From Ignavibacteria bacterium (GTDB lineage Bacteria > Bacteroidota > Ignavibacteria > Ignavibacteriales > Melioribacteraceae): a DNA stretch of 25,519 nucleotides. The DNA lies in contig DAIEQP010000320.1 of the NCBI GenBank assembly GCA_027347805.1, positions 1-25,519 on the forward strand, in the 5' to 3' direction. This document shows positions 1-8,777 of this stretch, piece by piece. Numbering within the stretch: the first letter of the stretch is position 1; the number at the start of each line of letters is the position of its first letter. A model generated the notes under the pieces. It did not search any database. It saw nothing but the letters and a program-made list of their open reading frames with translations, and was not told where the DNA came from. Made by a program: the position numbers and the translations under genes.

Positions 1-393
1 TTTGCTGTTACATATCAGAAATATTAAACCGTCTACACCGGTTTGAGAAATTAGTGGCAGAATAACAATTTTATCCAATTCCAAATTCGGTTGACCTACA
101 TAAAAACCATTGTTCAGCGATTCTGAAATCGCGTCCAATTCAACAAACTGTGCGAAATATTTTTCTGCATCTTCAATTGTAACAGCTCCTTTGGATAAAA
201 CATGTGTGAACAAAGAAGTAAACTGATTATATAAAAACAACGATGCACTTTGGGTTCCGGGAATTGTCATAAAAACTTCAAGACCGGATTCAATTATTTC
301 GTTCTTTTCTGTACTTGGTTCCGCTGTAGAACAAAAATTAATTAGATTGTCCCAAAAAGCTTTGAATAATATGTTATCAGAATATAAATCCAT
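1..393 (-). CDS. GAF-like sensor protein, N-terminal part (runs off the left edge)
   Basis: An open frame of 131 codons reads from ATG at 393 to the window edge with no stop, so the C-terminus is missing. The protein starts MDLYSDNILFKAFWDN. Its visible part ends in IVILPLISQTGVDGLIFL, which resembles the last strands of a GAF domain (a hydrophobic strand, 'PL', a short turn, then 'G-hydrophobic'). The start lies 5 bases after the stop of the HDOD gene, so it is very likely the third gene of the same transcript. No clear Shine-Dalgarno sequence precedes it. GAF-like modules commonly feed histidine kinases or cyclic-di-GMP enzymes, but the output domain is outside the window and cannot be named. 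The GAF call rests on pattern only. Confidence 0.6.
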   Translation of the reverse strand, partial: MDLYSDNILFKAFWDNLINFCSTAEPSTEKNEIIESGLEVFMTIPGTQSASLFLYNQFTSLFTHVLSKGAVTIEDAEKYFAQFVELDAISESLNNGFYVGQPNLELDKIVILPLISQTGVDGLIFLICNSK

Positions 394-398
394 TTTAT

Positions 399-1250
399 CT
401 AGCTATAAAGCATCACGCTTATTGTATGATCAAAATCTTCAAATAACTTATTGCTTGTACTCAGGAAAAATTTATTTGGGATTGTAATTGAATTCCATAC
501 AGCCATATTGGGTTGAGGAACAAAATTGTCGCCGGGAAATCCAAGGTTAAATAGTCTTGAAATAAAATTTGCCAGATGAACACTGCCAACAAGCTGATCC
601 GGTTTACCATCAATAACCCCGGTCTGGTGATATGATATTGAACTTGCAATAGATTCAGGCATCTTCCATTTTTGTGCTAACAGAAGCCCAACTTCTGAAT
701 GATCTATACCCAATACTTCTTTTTCGGCTTCATGTACAAAACACTTCTTTTGATTAACCATTTCAAAAACTCTTGCATATTCGTCATGCGCGTATTCCAT
801 TAACACCAATTTGCCAATGTCGTGTATAATTCCTGCAAGAAAATAATTCTCTACATTTTTAATTCCCTGGATTTGTCCAATTACTCTTGTCAAAATTCCA
901 ACAGCAATTGAATGGCCCCAAAGATCCTGCTGGGTAAATCCTTTAATCTTATTTACTTTCGAAAACATTCTTGCAACAGAAAGTGAGAAAACAATATTCT
1001 TTACTTCATTTATTCCCAAGAACATTATTGCTTTCGAAATAGTATCAATTTTTCCTCTGAATCCATAGAATGGAGAATTTGTCACTTTTAAAATTTTAAA
1101 AGCAGTAGCCTGATCTTTAGAAATTACTTCTGCCACTTTATCGATTAATATTATCGGCTGTTCCACAGCTTCTGTAAGCGCATGATACACAGTCGGTAAA
1201 GTTGGTAATTCCTGCACATCATTCATAATCCTATGTAAAAGACTGCTCAT
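399..1250 (-). CDS. HDOD domain protein
   Basis: This 283-residue protein has the HDOD hallmarks: LPTLP at residues 15-19, the 'I-S-K-D-Q-A' helix near 43-48, 'KILKVTNSPFYG' near 52-63, and H143-D144 in an HDIGK motif. Further His residues lie at 113, 184 and 208. HDOD proteins are non-catalytic relatives of HD phosphohydrolases that act as scaffolds or output modules in signalling. Here several HD-type histidines remain, so residual metal binding is possible. There is no signal peptide or membrane segment, so it is cytoplasmic. The ATG at 1250 overlaps the preceding gene's stop as ATGA, implying translational coupling. The downstream gene is a GAF-like protein. The partner pathway is not identifiable. 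Confidence 0.9.
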   Translation of the reverse strand: MSSLLHRIMNDVQELPTLPTVYHALTEAVEQPIILIDKVAEVISKDQATAFKILKVTNSPFYGFRGKIDTISKAIMFLGINEVKNIVFSLSVARMFSKVNKIKGFTQQDLWGHSIAVGILTRVIGQIQGIKNVENYFLAGIIHDIGKLVLMEYAHDEYARVFEMVNQKKCFVHEAEKEVLGIDHSEVGLLLAQKWKMPESIASSISYHQTGVIDGKPDQLVGSVHLANFISRLFNLGFPGDNFVPQPNMAVWNSITIPNKFFLSTSNKLFEDFDHTISVMLYS

Positions 1251-1576
1251 TTGATTGCTGCTTTTGATTTACAAATTCTTTCTACTGCTATTTGTACCAG
1301 TTCTGTTTCAATATCATTTCTGGGTGACCAAAACATTCTTTCTTTCAGTTCGTTTAATGCTTCTAATTTCTGTTCCTCCGAAAAAGAAAAGTTTTTGTTC
1401 TCACTCTCTATTTTTACTTTAACTTGCTTAATTCCCCAGGTTTTAAGTAAGAACCTATGTTTTTCTTCAAACCGGCTGCCGGCACTAATCAAAACCTGAT
1501 TGTACTTGTTTACAACGTTTGATGCTAATTCGGTCCCAACCTCAACCTTATCAACTGGGAGTTCTTTTTCGTTCAT
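1247..1576 (-). CDS. Small protein coupled to the HDOD gene
   Basis: This 109-residue soluble protein is not firmly assigned. Its first half (residues about 9-55) reads as 'G-T-E-L-A-S-N-V-V-N-K-Y-N-Q-V-L-I-S-A-G-S-R', then 'EKH..LLKTWGI..V.V'. This resembles the short beta-rich segment found in front of HD-GYP or HDOD domains, where 'L..dV.n..G.vLl..Gt.lt..h...L...gI' is common. The second half is a charged helical tail. It is the first gene of a three-gene minus-strand unit, and its TGA overlaps the HDOD ATG by four bases. A split accessory domain of the HDOD protein is the simplest reading, as inference. Confidence 0.7.
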   Translation of the reverse strand: MNEKELPVDKVEVGTELASNVVNKYNQVLISAGSRFEEKHRFLLKTWGIKQVKVKIESENKNFSFSEEQKLEALNELKERMFWSPRNDIETELVQIAVERICKSKAAIK

Positions 1577-1672
1577 TTTATACGCTTGATTAATACAAAC
1601 TATTATCGAATTTAATTGATTATTATTTAATGATTTCCCCCCTCACAGACTCCAGTTGAGCATACCTGAATG

Positions 1673-2557
1673 CTATCCGTGGTAAGCAGTTCTTTTGTTA
1701 ACCGAATTCCGACATCCCTCGCAGCAGCAATAGTCGTTAGTAACCTTACATTCGTGACAGGTTATAATCATTTTATTGCAAACCTGATTATGACAGTTGA
1801 TATAATAGGAAGTCTTTTTGCCACAATAATAACACTCACCAATATGTTTTAACTCTTCTGATTTATTTGGAGTTACTATTCTTCTTTCATCAAAAACAAA
1901 CATACTTCCCTCCCAATATTTATCTGGGAATTGTTTTATATAATTCCAAATTCCTCCTTTAATTTGATAAACGTCTTTGAACCCCTGTTCAACTAAATAA
2001 GCAGAAGCTTTTTCGCATCTAATACCGCCGGTACAATAAGTAACAATTGTTTTTTCTCTCTGGTCTTTGAGGTCCGAGGCAACTTTTACCCAATCCCTGA
2101 ATGTTTCCATTTTAGGTGTTATTGCATTTCTGAATTTTCCAATTGCACTTTCATACTCATTTCTTGCATCGACAATTATAAAGTCTTTACCACTTTCGTA
2201 TAGTTCATTTAATTTTTCCGGAGATAAGTATTTTCCGGTTTTATTAAGATCAACTTCGCCAAAACTAGCATTTACTATTTCGCTTTTTAACCGCACATGA
2301 ATTTTATTGAAAGCATGTTCGAAATAGGGATCTTCTTTAAACCATAAATCGCTGAATTCCGGATAGCTTGAAATCTCATTTTTGTATTTTTCAATGTTTG
2401 CTGTTAGTCCCGATACGGTAGCGTTAATTCCCTCACTGGAAATCCATACCCTTCCTTTTATATCATGCTCATGGCAGAATTTTAAATGCTCCTCAACAAA
2501 TTTCTGTGGTTCTGCAAAAGTGATATATTTGTAAAAAAGTAATATTCTGTAATTCAT
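1673..2557 (-). CDS. trhO: tRNA uridine(34) hydroxylase TrhO (YceA/rhodanese type)
   Basis: This 294-residue protein has the three-part TrhO plan. An N-terminal alpha-beta domain (about 1-95) contains 'GRVWISSEGINATVSG'. A rhodanese domain (about 110-215) has the loop YCTGGIRC with Cys175 and Cys181. A Cys-rich C-terminus follows (Cys242, 245, 255, 260, 267, 270, 277-279, 282). TrhO carries out oxygen-dependent formation of 5-hydroxyuridine at tRNA position 34, and the CTGGIRCEK loop is diagnostic of this family. The Cys cluster may bind metal. It is divergent from the YciI gene across 50 bases. The gap to the next minus-strand gene is 96 bases, so it is probably its own unit. The length is slightly shorter than the E. 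coli protein. Confidence 0.93.
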   Translation of the reverse strand: MNYRILLFYKYITFAEPQKFVEEHLKFCHEHDIKGRVWISSEGINATVSGLTANIEKYKNEISSYPEFSDLWFKEDPYFEHAFNKIHVRLKSEIVNASFGEVDLNKTGKYLSPEKLNELYESGKDFIIVDARNEYESAIGKFRNAITPKMETFRDWVKVASDLKDQREKTIVTYCTGGIRCEKASAYLVEQGFKDVYQIKGGIWNYIKQFPDKYWEGSMFVFDERRIVTPNKSEELKHIGECYYCGKKTSYYINCHNQVCNKMIITCHECKVTNDYCCCEGCRNSVNKRTAYHG

Positions 2558-2607
2558 TTGTATCTCTTATTTATATTTGATATGTAAAATTAAAGAATAG
2601 ATTTTAA

Positions 2608-2910
2608 ATGAGACACTTTGTCGTAGAAATAATTTATAAGGTTCCTTTAGCGAAAATTGAGGAATTAACAGAATCTCACCGTAAATATTTACAGATCGGC
2701 TATCAGAAAGGTTCGCTTTTAGTTTCAGGACCAAAAGTACCGCGCGATGGTGGAATTGTTATTGCTCGCGGTGATTCGCTTGAACAGGTTAAAGATTTTT
2801 TCACAAATGATCCTTATTATTTAAACAAAGCCGCCGAATACAGATTCATAGAATTCAACGCAAAAAGTCATCAACCGTTTCTTGATGGTTGGTTAGAAAC
2901 TCAAAATTAA
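2608..2910 (+). CDS. YciI family protein
   Basis: This 100-residue protein has the ferredoxin-like YciI fold. It shows 'SHRKYL' near residue 23, 'GPKVPRDGGIVIARGDSLEQVKDFFTNDP' around 42-70, and a C-terminal 'Y.F.EF'. The paired His and Asp are the usual putative active-site residues of the family. The biochemical role of most YciI proteins is unknown. No Shine-Dalgarno sequence is seen before the ATG. A TATATTTG box at 2572-2579 resembles a Bacteroidota -7 element, but no matching upstream box is present. It is transcribed away from trhO and ends 74 bases before the spoIID-like gene. Confidence 0.88.
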   Translation: MRHFVVEIIYKVPLAKIEELTESHRKYLQIGYQKGSLLVSGPKVPRDGGIVIARGDSLEQVKDFFTNDPYYLNKAAEYRFIEFNAKSHQPFLDGWLETQN

Positions 2911-2984
2911 TTTTTAGATAAACTCAAACTCTACCTAATTAACGCCATCGTTGCTATATTTAGGTTAAATAATGACAGTGTGTA

Positions 2985-4316
2985 ATGAATCAGCCAAATG
3001 TTAGCGTTGGAATTGTAGGCGATAAAGAGATTCGCTTTGAGCTATATGGTGATTTTACGGCAAATAGTCTTCCACAGAAGATGAGCGGAAAGCTGATTGC
3101 TTCTTTGTCCGGAAATCAAATTAAAATAATTCAAGAAAAAAACGTTGTACTCTCCGCAAAAGAAATTGTATTCACACCAAATGACCTAGAGACAGAATCG
3201 TTTTTACTACGCGATGTAGTTATAGGAATAAATTTTCATTGGCAGAAAAAAGAAAACCAGCGATTTAGAGGCAAGTTAAAATTTATAGTTGAAGATAATT
3301 TAGTTGTAGCTATAAATGTTGTTCCACTTGAAGAATATCTATCGAGTGTAATTTCATCCGAAATGAGCTCCAATTCTTCACTTGAATTATTGAAAGCTCA
3401 CGCAATTGTGTCGCGCGGCTGGATTCTCGCCCAGCTGGCCAAAAAGAAAAATCATTCTCAGCAAATGATAGAAACGAAATCTGAAGATGAAATAATCAGA
3501 TGGTACGACCGGGAGGATCATCTCAATTATGATTTCTGTGCAGATGACCACTGCCAGCGCTATCAGGGTGTAAATAAAATTGTTAATGACAGGGCTACAA
3601 ATGCTGTTTTTTTAACGCGCGGTTTATTTCTTACTTACAACGATAGAATTTGTGACACTCGTTTTTCTAAATGCTGCGGAGGTATGACCGAGGCATTTGA
3701 AAATGTCTGGGAAGATGTTCCTCATCATTACTTATCTCCAATTATTGATTATAAATTTGAACTAGATGGAATAGATAATGATTTAAGGCAGGATAAATAT
3801 GCTGAGCGATGGATTTATGATCATCCAAATGCCTTTTGTAATACAAACGATACAAAAATTCTTTCACAAGTACTTGTGGATTTCGACAGAGACACAAACG
3901 ATTTTTTCCGATGGAAAGTTGAATACACACAAGATGAAATTTCGGAAATCATAAATACAAAGACAGGAATTGATTTTGGACAAATAGAGGATTTGATTCC
4001 CGTTTTACGAGGTGCTTCCGCTCGAATTATAAAATTGAAAATTGTTGGAACGAAGAAAACACTTACATTCGGGAAGGAACTTGAAATAAGAAAAATACTT
4101 TCAAAAACTCACCTTTATAGTTCTGCATTTATAGTGAGAAGAGAAAATATTATCAAGCATATACCTCAAAAATTTATTTTATTGGGAGCCGGCTGGGGTC
4201 ATGGAGTAGGTTTATGCCAGATAGGCGCTGCAGTAATGGGTGAAAAGGGGTACAGCTTTGATGAAATTCTTAAGCATTACTTTCCAGGTGCTTCAATCCA
4301 AAAAGGGTACGAATGA
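2985..4316 (+). CDS. SpoIID/LytB domain protein without signal peptide
   Basis: This 443-residue protein carries a SpoIID/LytB domain. Motifs in order are EEYLSSVISSEMSS (116-129; Glu126 aligns with the lytic-transglycosylase glutamate of SpoIID), 'LLKAHAIVSRGW', the C-x3-HC-Q-x-Y-x-G motif at Cys185/His189/Cys190, 'S-K-C-C-G-G-M-T-E' at 228-236, and a C-terminal GWGHGVGLCQ-G-A (403-415). SpoIID cleaves denuded peptidoglycan glycans in sporulating Firmicutes, and LytB is an amidase enhancer. The N-terminus (MNQPNVSVGIVGD) has no signal peptide or membrane helix. A stop codon (TGA) lies four codons upstream in frame, so no longer start exists. The stop overlaps the glycosyltransferase start as ATGA. 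It is first of five coupled genes. Confidence 0.9.
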   Translation: MNQPNVSVGIVGDKEIRFELYGDFTANSLPQKMSGKLIASLSGNQIKIIQEKNVVLSAKEIVFTPNDLETESFLLRDVVIGINFHWQKKENQRFRGKLKFIVEDNLVVAINVVPLEEYLSSVISSEMSSNSSLELLKAHAIVSRGWILAQLAKKKNHSQQMIETKSEDEIIRWYDREDHLNYDFCADDHCQRYQGVNKIVNDRATNAVFLTRGLFLTYNDRICDTRFSKCCGGMTEAFENVWEDVPHHYLSPIIDYKFELDGIDNDLRQDKYAERWIYDHPNAFCNTNDTKILSQVLVDFDRDTNDFFRWKVEYTQDEISEIINTKTGIDFGQIEDLIPVLRGASARIIKLKIVGTKKTLTFGKELEIRKILSKTHLYSSAFIVRRENIIKHIPQKFILLGAGWGHGVGLCQIGAAVMGEKGYSFDEILKHYFPGASIQKGYE

Positions 4317-5425
4317 AAGTTCTTTTCACCTGCTTTTCACAAAGTTGGGGTGGAATGGAAATGTTTGCCCTTACAACTGTGCTGCAATTAAAGAAACATA
4401 ATATTGAAACTGAACTTGCCTGTTTTCCAGATTCAAGATTACACCTGGAAGCAATTAAAAATAATATCATCACCCATACATTTAAACAGAACAGCTATTT
4501 CCATCCGATTCATACTTTGAATTTGTCTTCATTAATAAAACATAAAAAGTATAATGTAATTGAATGCGGCGGGTCAAAAGATCTTTGGCTGGTTGTGCCA
4601 GCACTAAATATTGCGGGATTGAAGACGCCGCTTTTTCTTTCAAAACAAATGGCTTCTTTTATTATTAAAAAAGATTTTTTGCATAAAAAACTTTACAGCA
4701 GGGTTACAAAGACATTTGCTATTAGCAACATGATTAAAGAGAATCTTTTGGAAACGACTCCGCTTCAAATCGAAAAAATTATTTTATTAAATAATGCAAT
4801 TGATACGACTAAATTTGATCCATCAATAGTTGATTCAGAAACTGTAAGGAATGAGTTTTCAATTTCACACGATACGATACTAATCGGTATGATAGCCCGT
4901 TTTAGTCCGGGCAAAGGGCACGAAGAATTCTTACTGGCAGCCAAGACACTTTCTTTAAAACATTCCAATATTAAATTTATTATTGTTGGTGAAGCCAGCC
5001 GCGGCGAAGAAGATTATGCAACCAAAATTAGATCCTATGCAAATGAACTTGGCTTAAATGATAGCTTGATATTTGCAGGATTCAGAAAAGATATTCCCAA
5101 CATACTTGCTGCAATGGATATATTTATTTTTCCTTCGCATGATGAAGCTTTTGGAATTGCTCTTGCTGAAGCACTTAGTATGGGAAAACCATCAGTCTGC
5201 TCAAAATATGCCGGTGTGCTCGATATTGCCATTGATGGCTTAACATCTTTTTTATTCGAGAAAGGAAACGCAGATGATTTGGCTGCAAAAACTGAATTAT
5301 TAATCGAATCAGAAACTCTTAGAAAACAATTTAGTTTTGCCGCCAGAAAAAGGGCTGTTGAAATGTTTGATATAGAAGTGTTTACTAAAAAATTAATCGC
5401 TCATTTTAATGAGTCGTTACAATGA
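4313..5425 (+). CDS. GT4-type glycosyltransferase
   Basis: This 370-residue GT-B fold glycosyltransferase has an N-terminal 'SWGGME' loop (residues 11-16). Its C-terminal half carries GMIARFSPGKG with Arg196 and Lys201 for the donor phosphates. An E-x7-E motif spans Glu278 to Glu286 in DEAFGIALAEALSMGKP. These match the GT4 family, which transfers sugars from nucleotide donors with retention of configuration. Donor and acceptor cannot be read from sequence. There is no membrane segment, so it acts at the cytoplasmic side. It overlaps its neighbours by four bases on both sides (SpoIID-like upstream, BatA-like downstream), suggesting an envelope polymer or glycan role for the operon. Confidence 0.9.
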   Translation: MKVLFTCFSQSWGGMEMFALTTVLQLKKHNIETELACFPDSRLHLEAIKNNIITHTFKQNSYFHPIHTLNLSSLIKHKKYNVIECGGSKDLWLVVPALNIAGLKTPLFLSKQMASFIIKKDFLHKKLYSRVTKTFAISNMIKENLLETTPLQIEKIILLNNAIDTTKFDPSIVDSETVRNEFSISHDTILIGMIARFSPGKGHEEFLLAAKTLSLKHSNIKFIIVGEASRGEEDYATKIRSYANELGLNDSLIFAGFRKDIPNILAAMDIFIFPSHDEAFGIALAEALSMGKPSVCSKYAGVLDIAIDGLTSFLFEKGNADDLAAKTELLIESETLRKQFSFAARKRAVEMFDIEVFTKKLIAHFNESLQ

Positions 5426-7512
5426 CATTTCTCAATCCAGCCGTGTTATTTGGTCTTTTTGCTTCACTGATTCCTGTTTTGCTTCATTTTTTAAATCTTA
5501 GAAAACTCACTAAAATTGAATTCAGTACTCTTAAATTTCTTAAAGAATTACAGAAGACAAAAATCAGAAGAATAAAATTTAAGCAGTGGCTTTTACTTAT
5601 CATCCGGGTTCTAATAATTATTTGTCTGGTTTTAGCATTTGCAAGACCAACTATTAAGTCAGTTACATTCGGAAACTCTGCTGCAAAAACTTCTGCAGTA
5701 ATAATTATTGACAATACTTTTAGTATGTCTGTAATAAATGAAAAGGGATCTTATCTTAACAAAGCAAAACAGGTTGCAAAAAGCTTGTTGATCAATTTTC
5801 AGCAGGGTGATGAAGTAACTATTATAACAACATCAGATTCTGATTTGAATTCTATTTCGACGACAACAAATTTTTCAGAAGCGAAAAAGAAAATTGACGA
5901 TATTGAAATAACCAATATCAGCAGCACAATAAATCAAAATCTCATAAAAGCAGCTAGAGTTTTATATCAATCCAAGAATTATAATAAAGAGGTCTACATT
6001 CTTTCCGATTTTCAGTATGGAAGAATTGTCGGTTCATCAAAAGAAATATCTACTTTTGGCAAAACATTTTCACCCGACACACGGTTATATTTTTTTGATC
6101 TAAACGATAAGGATGCAGTAAATCTTGGTTTTGAAAACATTAAAACCGCAAATCAAATATTTGAACCGGGGAAAACGATTGGATTCTCTGTAATTGTTAA
6201 GAACTATTCCCAAGTGCCGGTTAATAATTCTGTTGTATCTCTTTTTATGAATGGAAAAAGAAGCGCTCAACAAAATTTGTCTCTGAACAGCCGAGAAATG
6301 AAAGAAATTCTTTTTGAAACGACACTGCAGGATACCGGTCTTGTTCAGGTTATCGCTGAATTGGAAGATGATGATATACTTCAGGATAACAAAATATTTA
6401 CAGCCATTTATATCCCTTCAAAAATATCTCTTTTAATCGCATCAGATACGAATTCCGATTCGAAGCTAATTAAGCTGGCCCTTGGTATTCCAAACAATAA
6501 AATAAATCTCCAGGAAACAAGTAATTCTCAATTGTCATCGTTTAACTTAAAAAAATATAATACTGTTTTCATAATTGGCACAGAAAACATTACTAACTCA
6601 GAGCCTGTAACCAATTTTATAAACTCAGGCGGGAATGTCATTCTTTTTCCTGGCAGCCAAAATACTTCCTCGGGTTTTCAAAAATTTCTCGGTTCATTTG
6701 GTTTGAATCAGCCTATTTTATTTATGGGCAAGACAAACGGGACCAATTCGGTTTCAGAATTAAAGCAACCCGATTTTAATCATCCATTAATCGCGGATAT
6801 TTTTGAAAAAAGGTTGGGATTAAAATTGGATTCCCCTGAAATTTTTGCTTACTTAAAAATAAAACCCGATCCGAATATTAAAACAGTAATCCCTATGCTG
6901 GACAACTCTCCTTTTCTTGGTGAAATAAAACCGGGAAACGGAAAACTAATATTGTTTAACTCTGCACCAACACTTAGCTGGAATACCTTTCCTGTGAAAG
7001 CATTTTTTGCTCCGCTTATAAATAACTGTATGTTATATTCATCTGCTAAATTCAAAAATGATTCTACTTTTCATTGCGGCGATCAAATTATTGCTGATAT
7101 TTCAAATGCAATTGATTCCCAGATCAGAATTAAAAAACCTGATGGTTCTATTGAATATATAAACACGGATTCGTTAGGGAATAAAAACTATCTTTTTTAT
7201 AACAAAACCGATCGACCGGGAACATATCAATTCTATTCCGGTAGCAGAAGAATTGATTATATTTCTGTTAATAATGATCCTAATGAATCAGTCACCCAAA
7301 AACATTCTGAATCTGATTTTAAAGATTATTTAACTAATATTGGTTTTGAAGGGAAAATGATTCCGGTTTCTTATAAAGATGATTATACAAAACAAATTTA
7401 TCAGTCGCGGTTCGGCACAGAACTTTGGAAATATTTTCTAGTTATAGTTTTATTCCTGGCAGTTGCTGAATCATTAATTGCAAGAAGCAGTAAGAAAGAT
7501 TTAATACAATGA
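5422..7512 (+). CDS. BatA-type VWA membrane protein
   Basis: This 696-residue protein begins with the BatA N-terminal pattern: helix 'FLNPAVLFGLFASLIPVLLHFLNLRK', then a basic stretch, and a second helix at about 56-75 ending in 'FARP'. A von Willebrand A domain follows with the MIDAS-like D97-N-T-F-S101 and a 'LSDFQ' segment. A long middle region includes 'FINSGGNVILFPGS', typical of class-I-amidotransferase-like folds in this family. A last membrane helix lies near 672-690, before a basic tail. The first MIDAS serine is threonine, which is tolerated. BatA-like proteins of Bacteroidota are linked to aerotolerance or envelope integrity, often with MoxR, but no moxR or other bat genes are present here. 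It overlaps both neighbours by four bases. Confidence 0.85.
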   Translation: MTFLNPAVLFGLFASLIPVLLHFLNLRKLTKIEFSTLKFLKELQKTKIRRIKFKQWLLLIIRVLIIICLVLAFARPTIKSVTFGNSAAKTSAVIIIDNTFSMSVINEKGSYLNKAKQVAKSLLINFQQGDEVTIITTSDSDLNSISTTTNFSEAKKKIDDIEITNISSTINQNLIKAARVLYQSKNYNKEVYILSDFQYGRIVGSSKEISTFGKTFSPDTRLYFFDLNDKDAVNLGFENIKTANQIFEPGKTIGFSVIVKNYSQVPVNNSVVSLFMNGKRSAQQNLSLNSREMKEILFETTLQDTGLVQVIAELEDDDILQDNKIFTAIYIPSKISLLIASDTNSDSKLIKLALGIPNNKINLQETSNSQLSSFNLKKYNTVFIIGTENITNSEPVTNFINSGGNVILFPGSQNTSSGFQKFLGSFGLNQPILFMGKTNGTNSVSELKQPDFNHPLIADIFEKRLGLKLDSPEIFAYLKIKPDPNIKTVIPMLDNSPFLGEIKPGNGKLILFNSAPTLSWNTFPVKAFFAPLINNCMLYSSAKFKNDSTFHCGDQIIADISNAIDSQIRIKKPDGSIEYINTDSLGNKNYLFYNKTDRPGTYQFYSGSRRIDYISVNNDPNESVTQKHSESDFKDYLTNIGFEGKMIPVSYKDDYTKQIYQSRFGTELWKYFLVIVLFLAVAESLIARSSKKDLIQ

Positions 7513-8777
7513 TTACAATATCTCCTCAACCAAAAGAACGAGCAATTTTAATTGCGCTTTCCACCGGCGATTATACGCGCGAGCAGATAGAGGAACATCT
7601 TGATGAATTAGAGTTGTTAACTGATACGGCCGGTGCCGAAACAATATTCAAAATTATGCAGGAAAGATATCGGCCCGATCCCGCATATTATATCGGCAAA
7701 GGAAAAGCAGAAGAAATTTCGCAGTTGATCGAATTAAATAATATTCAACTGGTAATTTTTGATGATGATCTCAATCCCACACAAGTAAGAAACCTAGAGA
7801 AACTATTTGAAAAGAAAATACTTGACCGGAGCGGACTAATACTTGATATTTTTGCATCGCATGCTAAAACCCGCGAAGCAAAAACACAGGTGGAGTTAGC
7901 TCAACTGGAATATATGCTTCCAAGATTAACAAGAGCATGGACACACTTATCAAAGCAATATGGGGGAATTGGAACCAAAGGTCCCGGCGAAACACAGATT
8001 GAAACTGATAGAAGAATTATTCGTACCCGTATCAGTAAATTGAAAGACAATCTTCATAAAATAGAATCACAGCAAATAACAAAAAGTACAAGCAGAAGGG
8101 AATATTTAACTGCTACTTTAGTTGGTTATACAAATGCAGGAAAATCAACTTTACTGAACAGGCTAACCAATTCCGATGTACTTGCCGAGGATAAATTGTT
8201 TGCGACTCTTGACTCAACAACTCGTTCTTTAGAATTGGGGAAAGGGAAAACAATTCTTCTTAGCGATACTGTTGGATTTATAAGAAAACTTCCCCACAAT
8301 CTTGTTGCATCCTTCAAAAGCACTTTAAATGTTGTTAGAGATGCAGACATAATAATTCACCTGATTGATGTTTCCCATGAATATTTTGAAGATCATATTC
8401 GTGTAGTGGAACAAACATTAGATGAATTGGGAGCCAATAAAAAACACCAGATTAAAGTTTTTAATAAAGTAGATGCAATAAACGATAAAAGCAGAATCGA
8501 AATGGTAATTCATAATCACCCGGGATCAATTTTAATATCTGCCGAGCGAGGAATTAATGTCAATAATCTAAAAAAGAATCTGATAGATGTTTATGAAAAA
8601 CATTTCGTTGAGCAGGAAATAGAAATTCCCAATTCCAATTCGAAAATAATTGCGCAATTGTATGAACTTTCTGATGTTACTTCTATAAAATATCTTGATG
8701 ACGTTGCCGTTATAAAATTCAGAGCAAACAGATCAAATCAAAATAAAATTATGAGATTAATAAATGGACAACAATAA
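7509..8777 (+). CDS. hflX: GTPase HflX
   Basis: This 422-residue protein has the HflX N-terminal domain ('YYIGKGKAEEI' 60-70, 'FDDDLNPTQVRNLEK' 84-98, 'DRSGLILDIFASHAKTREA' from 106). The glycine-rich 'GGIGTKGPGETQIETDRR' follows at 152-169. GTPase motifs are G1 GYTNAGKST (206-214), G3 DTVGF (253-257) and G4 NKVD (319-322). HflX binds and splits or rescues stalled 70S ribosomes, for example after heat or antibiotic stress. All nucleotide-binding motifs are intact. Its start overlaps the BatA-like stop (ATGA), and its last 14 bases overlap the start of hutH, so it is translationally coupled on both sides. Such coupling of hflX to envelope genes and hutH is unusual. Confidence 0.96.
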   Translation: MITISPQPKERAILIALSTGDYTREQIEEHLDELELLTDTAGAETIFKIMQERYRPDPAYYIGKGKAEEISQLIELNNIQLVIFDDDLNPTQVRNLEKLFEKKILDRSGLILDIFASHAKTREAKTQVELAQLEYMLPRLTRAWTHLSKQYGGIGTKGPGETQIETDRRIIRTRISKLKDNLHKIESQQITKSTSRREYLTATLVGYTNAGKSTLLNRLTNSDVLAEDKLFATLDSTTRSLELGKGKTILLSDTVGFIRKLPHNLVASFKSTLNVVRDADIIIHLIDVSHEYFEDHIRVVEQTLDELGANKKHQIKVFNKVDAINDKSRIEMVIHNHPGSILISAERGINVNNLKKNLIDVYEKHFVEQEIEIPNSNSKIIAQLYELSDVTSIKYLDDVAVIKFRANRSNQNKIMRLINGQQ

